From Mycobacterium sp. ITM-2016-00316 (GTDB taxonomy: Bacteria; Actinomycetota; Actinomycetes; Mycobacteriales; Mycobacteriaceae), in contig NZ_CP134398.1 of the NCBI RefSeq assembly GCF_002968335.2, positions 496,001-560,000 on the forward strand: 64,000 nt of DNA, in the 5' to 3' direction. Positions 10,065 to 17,820 of this stretch are shown piece by piece. Each line of letters opens with the position of its first letter. Position 1 is the first letter of the stretch. The notes under the pieces were generated by a model that ran no database searches, had not been told where the DNA came from, and worked only from the letters and a program-made list of their open reading frames with translations. The position numbers and the translations under genes were made by a program.

Positions 10065-10108
10065 GGCCACGCCTGGTTCATCGCTGCGCCAGCGGGTAAC
10101 CGTGGGCC

Positions 10109-11062
10109 ATGACGAGCATCGGATACTTCCTGTCGGCCGAGCAGTACAACCCCAAAGAGTTGGTCGATCAGGCGCGACGCGCCGAGGCCGCCGGCTTCGA
10201 CCGGCTGTGGATATCCGATCACTTCCACCCGTGGAACGACGAGCAGGGCGAGAGCGCGTTCGTCTGGGGTGTCATCGGTGCGCTGTCCGAGGTGACATCG
10301 CTGCCGGTGTCCACCGCCGTGACCTGCCCGACCATCCGGATCCACCCGGCGATCCTCGCGCAGGCGGCCGCCACCGCGGCGGTTCAACTCGACGGGCGGT
10401 TCGTCTTCGGTGTCGGCAGCGGGGAGGCGCTGAACGAGCACATTCTCGGTGACCCGTGGCCGTCTCCGGGCGTGCGACTGGAGATGCTCGAGGAGGCGGT
10501 GGAGCTCATCCGTCTCCTGCATACCGGGAAGGTGATCAGCCACCATGGTCTGCATTACGAGGTCCAGGAGGCCCGGATCTACACCCTGCCCGAGCAGCCC
10601 GTGCCGATCTACGTGTCCGGATTCGGCCCCCAGTCCGCAGAACTCGCCGGACGCATCGGCGACGGCTACTGCCTGACGATGGCCGATGCCGACCTGGTGA
10701 AGACCTTCCGCGCCGCGGGCGGCGGCGACAAGCCGGTGCAGGGCGGCATGAAGGTGAGTTGGGATCGTGACACCGACGCCGGCATCGACGCCGCGCACCG
10801 CCTGTGGGCCAACGACATGTTGCCCGGCCAACTCGCGCAGACCTTGCCGCGACCACAGGATTTCGAGGACGCGATGTCGCTGGTCCCACGGGAATCCATG
10901 ACCGAGAGCATCACCTGCGGGCCGGATGTGGACAAACATGTCGCGCAGGCGCGTTCGTACCTGGACGCCGACATCGACGAGGTCTACGTCCAGCAGATCG
11001 GACCCGACAAAGAGGGCTTCTTCGCCGCCTGGGAGAAGGACGTGCTTCCCCAGCTCAGATGA
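10109..11062 (+). CDS. F420-dependent LLM-class oxidoreductase (Fgd-like, TIGR03557 type)
   Basis: A 317-residue luciferase-like TIM-barrel protein starting MTSIGYFLSAEQYNPKELVDQARRAEAAGFDRLWISDHFHPW, with GRFVFGVGSGEALNEHI and ending QQIGPDKEGFFAAWEKDVLPQL. This matches the F420 family close to glucose-6-phosphate dehydrogenase (Fgd), but I cannot assign the substrate; true Fgd should be checked for its phosphate-binding residues. It probably uses coenzyme F420 for hydride transfer in the cytosol. It is the last gene before the less GC-rich island. Confidence 0.85.
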   Translation: MTSIGYFLSAEQYNPKELVDQARRAEAAGFDRLWISDHFHPWNDEQGESAFVWGVIGALSEVTSLPVSTAVTCPTIRIHPAILAQAAATAAVQLDGRFVFGVGSGEALNEHILGDPWPSPGVRLEMLEEAVELIRLLHTGKVISHHGLHYEVQEARIYTLPEQPVPIYVSGFGPQSAELAGRIGDGYCLTMADADLVKTFRAAGGGDKPVQGGMKVSWDRDTDAGIDAAHRLWANDMLPGQLAQTLPRPQDFEDAMSLVPRESMTESITCGPDVDKHVAQARSYLDADIDEVYVQQIGPDKEGFFAAWEKDVLPQLR

Positions 11063-11354
11063 TCGGCTCCTCGTGCGGGTCCTCTACCTCGATCCCATCC
11101 CGGGGCGGGTGTGGCGAAAACCGGCACGCCACCACTGCAATTCAGCTGGCGCACAGCGGAATCAAGGACCTTCGGTGGGGCGCGTATCACGCTCCGCGCC
11201 GGATCGCGCGGCCCGACACCTAGTACGCCGGTCTTGGCATCGCAGAACCGCTGCCCGCCCAACTCACCGATATCCCCCAAACGAGTACTGAGCCAGCGTC
11301 CCAGGGTAACTATGGTTCGTTGTCCAGTTCGAGCAGGCGGCAAGTCCGAGACCG
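11063..11354. other. Non-coding left flank of the island; nothing recognised
   Basis: This 292-base stretch between the F420 enzyme and the end of the MBL-fold gene contains short open frames on both strands, but none has a recognisable motif or a clear ribosome-binding site. I see no terminator hairpin and no direct repeat of the tRNA-Gly 3' end that would mark an attachment site. Confidence 0.5.
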
Positions 11355-12449
11355 CTATAGCTTCATACCCGGCGAAAATGGCGTCACGTCCCAATTGGAG
11401 GCGCCGTGCGCCGGTCTACGGGCCCTAATCTGGCCGCTCAGACCTTCCGTCCGGACGTTCTGTGCAATACCGCTTAACATCGACTGAGTGCGACGCACGG
11501 CCCTAGCCGGCGCGGGACGCTTCGGGTTTGCCGAGGAATACACTGCCGACGCGCGATCCTTCAGCCGCCGAACGTCTTCGGGCTGAGGGCGCGGCGTGAC
11601 TCCAGCTCTGAACGGCGCCAACACCGCGACGACGTCATCGGTTAAAAGCTGCGTCCACACGTCTTCATGGTGAGCGTTGGGTGCCCCATGATGAGGAACT
11701 TTGAACAGACTGGCAAGGGGTTCCGGCCGAAACGCAGCCAGAACTCCATTCCATCCACACCCAGACGGACCCCGAAGTAGGTCTGCTCCCAGTATGACGT
11801 TGGTGCTTCCTACCGTAATGAGGAGTGCTACCGCGAGGTCGTTCGGATCAGTGGAGCGTAGACGTTTTCGTTGATCAGCGGTACTCAGGCCAGCGGCGAT
11901 TTCAGCCCTCGCTCGCTCAAAGGCTTCGCTTGACGGCGACATCGCTGTCACAGCCGCAGCAGGAGTATCTTGAGTGCCTTGGCGGGAGAACAAGGGTAGC
12001 TCCTGTTGCGCGTGCTTTAGTCTGCGCCCGACAGGCCGTGTTTTTACCGTCTCGAAGATCTGGCGGTACTCGCTGCGAATGGTTTTGCGAAGTTGCGCCT
12101 CGATATCCGCATCTGCGTTAACGTCGTGCAAGAACTCCTCGGTGGTTAGTGCCGCCGAGCAAATAAATGAGGCCGATTCGCAAGCATCGTACACGCGGGA
12201 AAGTCCTGCGATGTGATCGTCATGTGCGTGGGTACCAACGACGAGCTTTACAGCTTTTGAAGCGGTCACGCCGATGCGATGTAAATACTGGAGAACTGGA
12301 ATTTCGCCAGATTTTTTATCAACACATGAATCCACTATTATCCACTCACCGCCACCTATGTGGACGGCAATTGACTCGCCTTTGCCGGGGCCGAAGATGG
12401 ATACCTCGATCTCGTCATGACGTGGCGGGTCACCGTGCAAACTAGTCAA
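11355..12449 (-). CDS. ComEC-like metallo-beta-lactamase-fold hydrolase, third gene of the island operon
   Basis: A 364-residue protein. Metal ligands are complete for an MBL fold: VDSC (Asp40), THAHDDHIAG (His74, His76, Asp78, His79), LGADLL and VPHHGA, the last two in the style of the ComEC/Rec2 nuclease-like domain. Residues ~100-190 form a charged insert. There are no membrane helices, unlike ComEC, so it would be a free cytosolic hydrolase, possibly acting on nucleic acid or a nucleotide phosphodiester; that is inference. The likely start is TTG 12449, with a second in-frame TTG at 12440; both lie in or beside a perfect palindrome spanning the junction with the upstream gene. It is read together with the two preceding genes. 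The base composition is visibly less GC-rich than the flanks. Confidence 0.75.
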   Translation of the reverse strand: MTSLHGDPPRHDEIEVSIFGPGKGESIAVHIGGGEWIIVDSCVDKKSGEIPVLQYLHRIGVTASKAVKLVVGTHAHDDHIAGLSRVYDACESASFICSAALTTEEFLHDVNADADIEAQLRKTIRSEYRQIFETVKTRPVGRRLKHAQQELPLFSRQGTQDTPAAAVTAMSPSSEAFERARAEIAAGLSTADQRKRLRSTDPNDLAVALLITVGSTNVILGADLLRGPSGCGWNGVLAAFRPEPLASLFKVPHHGAPNAHHEDVWTQLLTDDVVAVLAPFRAGVTPRPQPEDVRRLKDRASAVYSSANPKRPAPARAVRRTQSMLSGIAQNVRTEGLSGQIRARRPAHGASNWDVTPFSPGMKL

Positions 12450-12463
12450 TGTAATTGACTAGT
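12441..12463. promoter_or_regulatory. Perfect 10-bp palindrome across the gene-2/gene-3 junction of the island operon
   Basis: ACTAGTCAAT-GTA-ATTGACTAGT: perfect 10-base arms with a 3-base spacer, containing the stop codon of the middle gene and the TTG start of the MBL gene. In RNA it would fold into a hairpin hiding the start of the MBL gene until a ribosome finishes the upstream gene. Alternatively it is an operator. Confidence 0.55.
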
Positions 12464-13050
12464 TCAGCCAGTTGGTCGCGCGCCCTTCGCTTTTGATCGG
12501 CGACCTCGTCTTCGGTCCATCTGCCCAGTCGACGAAGGCGAATCGCTGAGGTCGTCGTGGGTCCTCCTGGCGCTCGCACCGTTCGCACCGTGACATACAC
12601 AACATCGCCGGGTTGCACTTCGTCGCCCTCAGCGAGTTTGTCCCTTGCGAAGTCGGCGATCACCTCAGGCCCCTCACCGAAGTGCGTCAATTCCACCGAG
12701 AACAGATCATCATCGACCTCGAGGACTCGGCCCTCCCACTTTTCCATCCCGGTAACTTTGACCGAAGGGGTAGTCCATTGCTCACTGGCTTGGTCGTCGA
12801 CTCGGTCGAATGCCGCCTTTACCGCTGCCAACTGCTTTTTGCGCAGTTCGCGAAACGCTTGCTCTCGCACTACATCCGCATCCACAGCGGGTTGCTTCAA
12901 CGCGCCGATACTAGTTTCAGCTGACACCGTGGCAGGCGCTGAGCCGTACTGTTCGCGGAGCCATTCGCGCCGGTATTTGCTCCAGCCGCGGATGGTCTCA
13001 GACGATACATAGCTACGAGCGGAGTTCGCCATTTCCGGGGCAAGTGTCAC
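12442..13050 (-). CDS. Uncharacterised protein with a C-terminal beta-barrel-like domain, second gene of the island operon
   Basis: I do not recognise an assigned family for this 202-residue protein. The N-terminus (SSETIRGWSKYRREWLREQYG) and the middle (EQAFRELRKKQLAAVKAAFDRV) are charged and helical. The C-terminal half (EKWEGRVLEVDDDLFSVELTHFGEGPE ... VQPGDVVYVTVRTVR ... AIRLRRLGRWTEDE) alternates short beta strands like a small OB/S1-like barrel, followed by a helix. My recollection is that proteins of this look occur widely, unannotated, next to a homologue of the upstream gene. GTG 13050 overlaps the upstream stop as GTGA; ATG 13032 is an alternative. No signal peptide or membrane segment is present, so it is cytosolic. 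Confidence 0.65.
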   Translation of the reverse strand: MTLAPEMANSARSYVSSETIRGWSKYRREWLREQYGSAPATVSAETSIGALKQPAVDADVVREQAFRELRKKQLAAVKAAFDRVDDQASEQWTTPSVKVTGMEKWEGRVLEVDDDLFSVELTHFGEGPEVIADFARDKLAEGDEVQPGDVVYVTVRTVRAPGGPTTTSAIRLRRLGRWTEDEVADQKRRARDQLAELVNYID

Positions 13051-13766
13051 TGAATCCTCACTAGAGCCTCTACTACGTCATCTGACCGCTTTATACATGA
13101 CGCCCAAACCGTCGAGAGTATTTCGCTGGCGATCGGTATGTTGGCCGCGGACGGTTCACTTGGTGCGTTCGTGGACTCCATCGACCACGCTTCGTCCCGC
13201 GAGGTCGCCCGGTGTTCGACAGTTCGCAGGTTGAAGTGCTCGTTGTGCGATACGAAGATGTGCCCAGCGAACCGGAATGACGGTTCAACTTGTATTTGAA
13301 TTCGTCCGCCGTGGGAATCGGGCCGTGAACCCCAGATAGTTACATCTCGTGTTCCCGGGAACTCGACGAGAGGCTCCCAGAAGTCCTTTGGAGCTAAACG
13401 ATCGCCGATAGCATGGTATTGGTCAGGAGTCCGTGCTTGGAAGTGCAATGCACGGTTAATGCCGACCGCAGCAATGGGCGTATGAGGCAATGTATTCAGT
13501 ATCCCCATAGCAACATCTCGTACACGCTCAAAATCTGCGGGATCTGCGGTGGCAAGTTGAAGTGTATCCGGAACTATTTGGCAATCGAGCCATCCAGTAC
13601 TGAATGAAGCAAATTCACTCGTAATCACCTCGATCTTCGCATCTGCGAAGTCCGAAGGGCCGATGAGATTTTGTTGGAGCAGCCACAGTGGCGAAAAAAT
13701 CGCGGCATTGAAATGCCCTCGAACGACAACGGTGATGCCGTCGAGAGCGACTACAGTGTTGGCCAA
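13047..13766 (-). CDS. Uncharacterised protein, first gene of the island operon
   Basis: A 239-residue cytosolic protein without a family I can name. Conserved-looking blocks are VVVRGHFNAAIFSPLWLLQQNLI, FASFSTGWLDCQIVPDTLQL, LPHTPIAAVGINRALHF, RLAPKDFWEPLVEFPGTRDVTIWG and GGRIQIQVEPSFRFAGHIFVSHNEHF. They suggest an alpha/beta fold with many beta strands rather than a known enzyme motif. The start TTG 13766 is supported by GGGGA just upstream and an in-frame stop directly before it. It leads the three-gene unit by GTGA overlap. Function unknown; the island setting makes a role in mobile-element conflict plausible, but nothing in the protein proves it. Confidence 0.65.
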   Translation of the reverse strand: MANTVVALDGITVVVRGHFNAAIFSPLWLLQQNLIGPSDFADAKIEVITSEFASFSTGWLDCQIVPDTLQLATADPADFERVRDVAMGILNTLPHTPIAAVGINRALHFQARTPDQYHAIGDRLAPKDFWEPLVEFPGTRDVTIWGSRPDSHGGRIQIQVEPSFRFAGHIFVSHNEHFNLRTVEHRATSRDEAWSMESTNAPSEPSAANIPIASEILSTVWASCIKRSDDVVEALVRIQ

Positions 13767-14171
13767 TTACGTCCCCAGTCCGCTGCAACGCCTGCCAATC
13801 GTCGGCGTCCGTCTCGCCGACTCTACAAGAGCGCCCGTCGACATGGGCCCACTCGGCCTACTGGAGATATGCGACCCCCAACCGAGTTCCGGTCCGGGAT
13901 CGCGACCTCGATCAAGTCTCCAAACTGGCTACTGGCGGTAGGGGTCCGCGGCCACTCGGTTGCACCTTGACGGGTACCGGTGGTGTCTTCGCTGCATGAA
14001 GTCGGCACTCAGATCGGATCCCTGACACTGCGGATCTGTGCTCATTCGCACGACGACGTCTCGATGCTCGCCGAATGACTTGCTGGATCGTCGGAACAAA
14101 AGCTCCATCGGAGATGTGACCCCTGAGGGGTTCATTCGAACAGATTCCAACAGTATTACTGCTGGTCAACG
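13767..14171. other. Gap between island operon and tRNA-Gly; probable promoter region
   Basis: 405 bases with no supportable gene. The promoter of the island operon must lie here on the minus strand. Directly downstream of the tRNA 3' end is a stem CCAGCAGTA/TACTGTTGG (14150-14168) and further on a short palindrome ACCCC-TGA-GGGGT (14119-14131); either may end tRNA transcription. Short open frames on both strands have no motifs. Confidence 0.5.
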
Positions 14172-14245
14172 TGGAGCCGATGACGGGAATCGAACCCGCG
14201 TATTCAGCTTGGGAAGCTGATGTTCTGCCATTGAACTACATCGGC
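14172..14245 (-). tRNA. tRNA-Gly (anticodon CCC)
   Basis: On the minus strand the acceptor stem is GCCGATG/CATCGGC, with a D-arm of GTTC/GAAC. The anticodon stem is TCAGC/GCTGA around loop TTCCCAA (anticodon CCC after the invariant T33), and the T-arm GCGGG-TTCGATT-CCCGT follows. The discriminator and CCA are encoded (14172-14175). It reads GGG glycine codons. Its 3' end faces the less GC-rich island, the usual geometry for integration into a tRNA gene. Confidence 0.95.
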
Positions 14246-14302
14246 ATGCTCGATCAGGAAGGCTAGCATCCAGGCCTTACCAGTTCATGAGATGGGGGAT
14301 TG

Positions 14303-14734
14303 ATGAAACGTCTCGCCGCCGTCCTGGCGACCTTGGCCGTCATCTCGGCACCCACCGCCGCTGCCACACCCGCCGAGGGCGACGTCGAACGCACCGACCT
14401 CGCCGAAGGCACCAGCTCCGAGCCCGTGCAGATCGACACCTCGGGCCCGACCACGTTCTACGTCCAGGAACTGCTGCTGCACCCGCCGTCGAGCAGCGGC
14501 TGGCACACCCACCCCGGCCCGGAACACACCGTCATCACCGGTGGCACGGTGTCCATCCAGACCGCGCAGCAGTGCGCGTCGACGCCGTATCTGGCCGGGC
14601 AGGCCATCTTCATTCCGGCCGGGGTGCCGCACATCGTGCGCAACGACAGCCCGCACGACGCCAACGCGGTGGTCACCTACACGTTGCCCGCCGATGCACC
14701 GGTGCGCGCCGACGCGCCACCGGCATGTCCATGA
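14303..14734 (+). CDS. Secreted cupin-domain protein
   Basis: A 143-residue protein with a Sec signal peptide (MKRLAAVLATLAVISAPTAAA). The single cupin domain has motif 1 WHTHPGPEHTVITGG (metal-binding His residues) and motif 2 AGQAIFIPAGVPHIVRN. It lies outside the cytosol and probably binds one metal ion; substrate and activity are unknown. ATG 14303 follows GGGGG. It stands alone between tRNA-Gly and dcd. Confidence 0.75.
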   Translation: MKRLAAVLATLAVISAPTAAATPAEGDVERTDLAEGTSSEPVQIDTSGPTTFYVQELLLHPPSSSGWHTHPGPEHTVITGGTVSIQTAQQCASTPYLAGQAIFIPAGVPHIVRNDSPHDANAVVTYTLPADAPVRADAPPACP

Positions 14735-14757
14735 CCTGAGCCGGTTACGCTCGTCGC

Positions 14758-15327
14758 GTGCTGCTCTCCGATCGCGATATCCGCGCCGAGATCGCCGCGG
14801 GCCGGCTGGCGCTGGACCCGCACGATGACTCCCTCGTTCAACCGTCGAGCATCGACGTGCGCCTGGACAGCCTGTTCCGGGTCTTCAACAACACCCGCTA
14901 CACCCACATCGACCCGGCGCTGCGCCAGGACGACCTGACCACGCTGGTCGAGCCCAAGGAGGGTGAGCCGTTCGTGCTGCACCCCGGCGAGTTCGTGCTC
15001 GGCTCCACGCTGGAGCGCTGTGCGCTGCCCGACGATCTGGCCGGCCGGCTGGAGGGCAAGTCGTCGCTGGGACGGCTCGGGCTGCTGACGCACTCGACGG
15101 CCGGATTCATCGATCCGGGCTTCACCGGGCACATCACCCTGGAGCTGTCCAACGTCGCCAACCTGCCGATCACGCTGTGGCCGGGGATGAAGATCGGGCA
15201 GCTGTGTCTGCTGCGGCTGACCAGCCCGGCCGAGCATCCGTACGGCTCCTCGGCGGCCGGTTCCAAGTACCAGGGGCAGCGTGGGCCCACCCCGTCGAAG
15301 TCGTATCTGAACTTCGTCAAACCCTGA
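14758..15327 (+). CDS. dcd: dCTP deaminase (probably bifunctional deaminase/dUTPase)
   Basis: A 189-residue trimeric dUTPase-fold enzyme of pyrimidine deoxynucleotide synthesis. Conserved parts are [37 protein letters not shown] with the catalytic-site Ser/Arg, [20 protein letters not shown] (catalytic Glu) and the C-terminal [15 protein letters not shown]. The M. tuberculosis homologue is known to convert dCTP to dUMP in one protein; the close match suggests the same here. GTG 14758 is the start. Confidence 0.95.
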   Translation: MLLSDRDIRAEIAAGRLALDPHDDSLVQPSSIDVRLDSLFRVFNNTRYTHIDPALRQDDLTTLVEPKEGEPFVLHPGEFVLGSTLERCALPDDLAGRLEGKSSLGRLGLLTHSTAGFIDPGFTGHITLELSNVANLPITLWPGMKIGQLCLLRLTSPAEHPYGSSAAGSKYQGQRGPTPSKSYLNFVKP

Positions 15328-15476
15328 ACCCGCGTAGGGTTTATTTCGTGCTCTAGCTAACGCCGCCGACTGTAACGACGGCGCTGCTCACGGCGATGAA
15401 CTATCTAGTTGCCGGTTTCTGTCGCCTGCACGGCGTCGACGAAACGAGTCACGTAGCAAACACTTTGGAGGGGCAA

Positions 15477-17111
15477 GTGGACATCGTATTAGGTGTATCG
15501 ATGACACCTACCACGGTGCGCATGGTGCTGGTGGAGGGCGAGAAGGGCGACGGCGCAACCGTCGACCACGATGTCTTCGAGGTCTCGGCATCGGGTGACT
15601 CAGCAACGCTCAGTGCGGCAGATCAGGTCGTGCAGGCGGTGCTCGGAACCCAGGAGAGTGCGCAGGCCGGCGGGCACCATCTGAAATCGATCGGGGTCAC
15701 CTGGACCGATCACGCCGACGCCTCCGCGCTGCGCGACGCGCTCGATGCTCACGGCATCAACGACGTCATGTTGGTATCCGAACTGCACGCCGCCGGCGCG
15801 CTGGCCCAGGCGGCCGGTAGGGCCGTCGGCTACGGCTCCACGGCCTTGTTGTTCCTCAACCGCGACACCGCCACCCTGTCGGTGGTGCGCGGTGACGACG
15901 GCTCGGTGGTCAAGGTGCTCAGCCGCAGCCTGCACAGCACCGACGCGATGGCCGTCCTGGCCGATATGGCCGCCGCGGTCGCCGGGCAGGACACCGCGCC
16001 GGAGGGCATGTTCGTCGTCGGCTCCGGTGTCGACGTGGCGTCGGTGAAAGAGCATCTGAGCGATCTCGTCGACATCCCGGTCAGCGCTCCGGAGGAATCC
16101 GGGCTTGCGCTGGCGCGCGGCGCGGCCCTGGCCTCGGCGAGCGCCCCCATGTTCGAGGCCTCCACCGTCGGCCTGGCCTACTCACTGGACCCCGACGGTC
16201 CCACTGCGGGATCCGTACTGGCCGCCGCCGCCGACACCCAGCTGGCGCCCTCGTCGGTCCCGAACTACGTCGACGTCCCCGACGATCCCGCCGACCTGGA
16301 CGCCGAACCCGTGCCGGAGGGCCACAAGCCCTTCCTGCTGGTCGGCAGCATGGCGTCGATCTTCGTGATCGGCGTCGTCGCGCTCGCGATCTCGCTGGCC
16401 GTCAGCATCCGTCCGACCGCCGATGAGCGCCCCGCGCCGGCGCGCGCCGCGGTCGCGCCGAGCGTGCAGGCCCCCGCTCCGAAGCCGGTACCCGAAGCGC
16501 TGCCGGTGCAACCGGCCCCGGCTCCGCCCCCGGCGCCCGCCGAGACCATCAAGGCGCCCATCCCTGTTGTGCAGCAGGCTCCGCAACAGGCGCCCCGGCA
16601 GGTGTACGTCGAGCAGGCCCCCGTACCGCAGGCGCCGGCCCCGGCCCCCGCCCCGGTGGCCCCGCCGCCGGCTCCCGCTCCGGTCGCGCCGCCCGTGGTG
16701 CCGCCGGTATGGACACCGCCCGTGGTGCTGCCACCTCCGGTGATCGTGCTGCCGCGCCCGCAGTGGCCGGTCTGGCGTCCGCCGTGGGAGCAGAAGCCGC
16801 GCCAGACGCAGCAGCCCGACTATCCGGACTATGACGACGACGACTACCCGAGTTACCCGCAGCAGCCGCAGCCTCAACAGCCGCAGCCGCAGCAGCCCAC
16901 GTCGCAACAACCGCAGCAGCCGCAGTGGCCCTGGCCGACCGGCGGCAACGGTGGAAACGGTTCGGGTGGAGGCAATTCCGAGGGTTCCCGGGGTGACTCC
17001 GGTTCGCGTGGCGACTACGGCCGTGGCGAGTCCGGTGGCCGCGGCGGCGACCAGGGTGGTCAGGGCGGCGGTGGCCAGGGTGGCAATTGCTTCCTGATCT
17101 TCTGCAACTGA
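15477..17111 (+). CDS. Mycobacterial actin/Hsp70-fold membrane protein with Pro- and Gly-rich tail (DUF7159-like)
   Basis: A 544-residue protein. Residues 1-~240 resemble an ASKHA (actin/Hsp70) fold: MDIVLGVSMTPTTVRMVLVEG at the start and later GYGSTALLFLNRDTATLSVVRG and GLALARGAALASA. One transmembrane helix (~286-308, LLVGSMASIFVIGVVALAISLAV) follows, then a long Pro/Ala-rich stretch, a Gln/Pro stretch and a Gly/Arg/Ser-rich C-terminus ending GGNCFLIFCN. The topology is probably N-terminal inside, low-complexity tail outside. GTG 15477 is chosen for GGAGGGG eight bases ahead. The function is unknown; its layout parallels the Hsp70-like protein at 36365-38155. Confidence 0.75.
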   Translation: MDIVLGVSMTPTTVRMVLVEGEKGDGATVDHDVFEVSASGDSATLSAADQVVQAVLGTQESAQAGGHHLKSIGVTWTDHADASALRDALDAHGINDVMLVSELHAAGALAQAAGRAVGYGSTALLFLNRDTATLSVVRGDDGSVVKVLSRSLHSTDAMAVLADMAAAVAGQDTAPEGMFVVGSGVDVASVKEHLSDLVDIPVSAPEESGLALARGAALASASAPMFEASTVGLAYSLDPDGPTAGSVLAAAADTQLAPSSVPNYVDVPDDPADLDAEPVPEGHKPFLLVGSMASIFVIGVVALAISLAVSIRPTADERPAPARAAVAPSVQAPAPKPVPEALPVQPAPAPPPAPAETIKAPIPVVQQAPQQAPRQVYVEQAPVPQAPAPAPAPVAPPPAPAPVAPPVVPPVWTPPVVLPPPVIVLPRPQWPVWRPPWEQKPRQTQQPDYPDYDDDDYPSYPQQPQPQQPQPQQPTSQQPQQPQWPWPTGGNGGNGSGGGNSEGSRGDSGSRGDYGRGESGGRGGDQGGQGGGGQGGNCFLIFCN

Positions 17112-17123
17112 CCTTTCCTCACC

Positions 17124-17159
17124 GATCGGGCCGCGTTTTCGGGCGCGGCCCGATCTTTG
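17124..17159 (+). terminator. Rho-independent terminator
   Basis: Perfect 12-bp stem GATCGGGCCGCG / CGCGGCCCGATC around an 8-base loop, followed by TTTGA, 12 bases after the stop of the upstream gene. Confidence 0.85.
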
Positions 17160-17168
17160 ACATCCCCC

Positions 17169-17210
17169 GCTTTACGATCGGCAAGTAGTCTGCTTTACGA
17201 TCGGCAAGTA
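17169..17210. repeat. Tandem 19-bp direct repeat upstream of tetR (probable operator pair)
   Basis: GCTTTACGATCGGCAAGTA occurs twice (17169-17187 and 17192-17210), exactly repeated with a 23-base period. Each copy has the palindromic core CGATCG. It lies just before the TetR-SDR pair, so it is most likely the regulator's own binding region or a duplicated promoter element. Confidence 0.6.
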
Positions 17211-17232
17211 CGCCGGGAGTGGGGAGAGTGCC

Positions 17233-17820
17233 ATGGACGCAGCGGGCACCCGCACGCGGCTCATCGATGCCGCGATCGAACTCTTCGGCCGGCACAGCTT
17301 CGCAGGCACCTCGCTGCAGATGATCGCCGACGAACTCGGGTTCACCAAAGCGGCCATCTACTACCACTTCCGGACACGCGAACAGCTGCTCACCGCCGTC
17401 GTCGAGCCGATCTTCCGGCAGCTGGAGACCGTCGTCGACGCCGCGGAGACCTTACGCGGCGTGTCGGCCCGGGCGGACGCCATGCTGTGCGGCTACGCCG
17501 AGATCGCGGTGCGTCACCGTGCCCTCGTCTCCGTCCTCGGCGGCGACCCCAGTGTCATCCGCCAGCTCAGCACCCAACCCGGCTGGGCCGAGCTCATCGA
17601 ACGGCAGATGACCCTGCTCGCCGACGTCGAACCCGGACCCGGCGGGCTGGTGAAGGCGGCCGTCGTGGTCGGCGGTATCGCCGGCGCCGTCGGGCCCGCC
17701 TGGATCACCATCGATGACGACGACCTGCTCGGCCATCTGGTCGAGACCGGGCGACGGACGCTGGGGCTGCGTGCTCCACGGCGTTCGCCTACAACCGATT
17801 TCACGAAGGGAACCAAATGA
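17233..17820 (+). CDS. TetR-family transcriptional regulator
   Basis: 195 residues with an N-terminal TetR helix-turn-helix: TRLIDAAIELFGRHSFAGTSLQMIADELGFTKAAIYYHFRTREQLL. The C-terminal ligand domain is not assignable. ATG 17233 is preceded by GGGGAGAG. The stop overlaps the SDR start (ATGA), so the two are co-translated and the regulator probably controls its own operon through the direct repeats just upstream. Confidence 0.88.
   Translation: MDAAGTRTRLIDAAIELFGRHSFAGTSLQMIADELGFTKAAIYYHFRTREQLLTAVVEPIFRQLETVVDAAETLRGVSARADAMLCGYAEIAVRHRALVSVLGGDPSVIRQLSTQPGWAELIERQMTLLADVEPGPGGLVKAAVVVGGIAGAVGPAWITIDDDDLLGHLVETGRRTLGLRAPRRSPTTDFTKGTK

Noticed and set aside
8079..10070. 663-codon open frame on the minus strand across the ATPase and ppk2 genes
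   Set aside because: Antisense shadow of strongly supported genes; His/Arg/Val-rich composition typical of reverse-strand reading in GC-rich DNA. The same holds for long antisense frames at 1348-2781, 3476-5101, 18727-20382, 20460-22766 and 58456-60093.
11062..11074. ATCGGCTCC match to the tRNA-Gly 3' end as an attachment site
   Set aside because: Only 9 bases and inverted relative to the tRNA; integrated elements leave direct repeats.
13823..14169. Small minus-strand frames upstream of the island operon as an antitoxin or extra gene
   Set aside because: No ribosome-binding site, motif or operon overlap; the stretch is better explained as the promoter region.
14038..14220. Plus-strand open frame ending GADDGNRTRVFSLGS
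   Set aside because: It runs antisense through tRNA-Gly; this peptide string is the well-known artefact of translating the complement of a tRNA gene.
17169..17210. CRISPR-like direct repeats
   Set aside because: Only two copies separated by 4 bases, upstream of a regulator gene and without cas genes; no CRISPR array is seen in the window.
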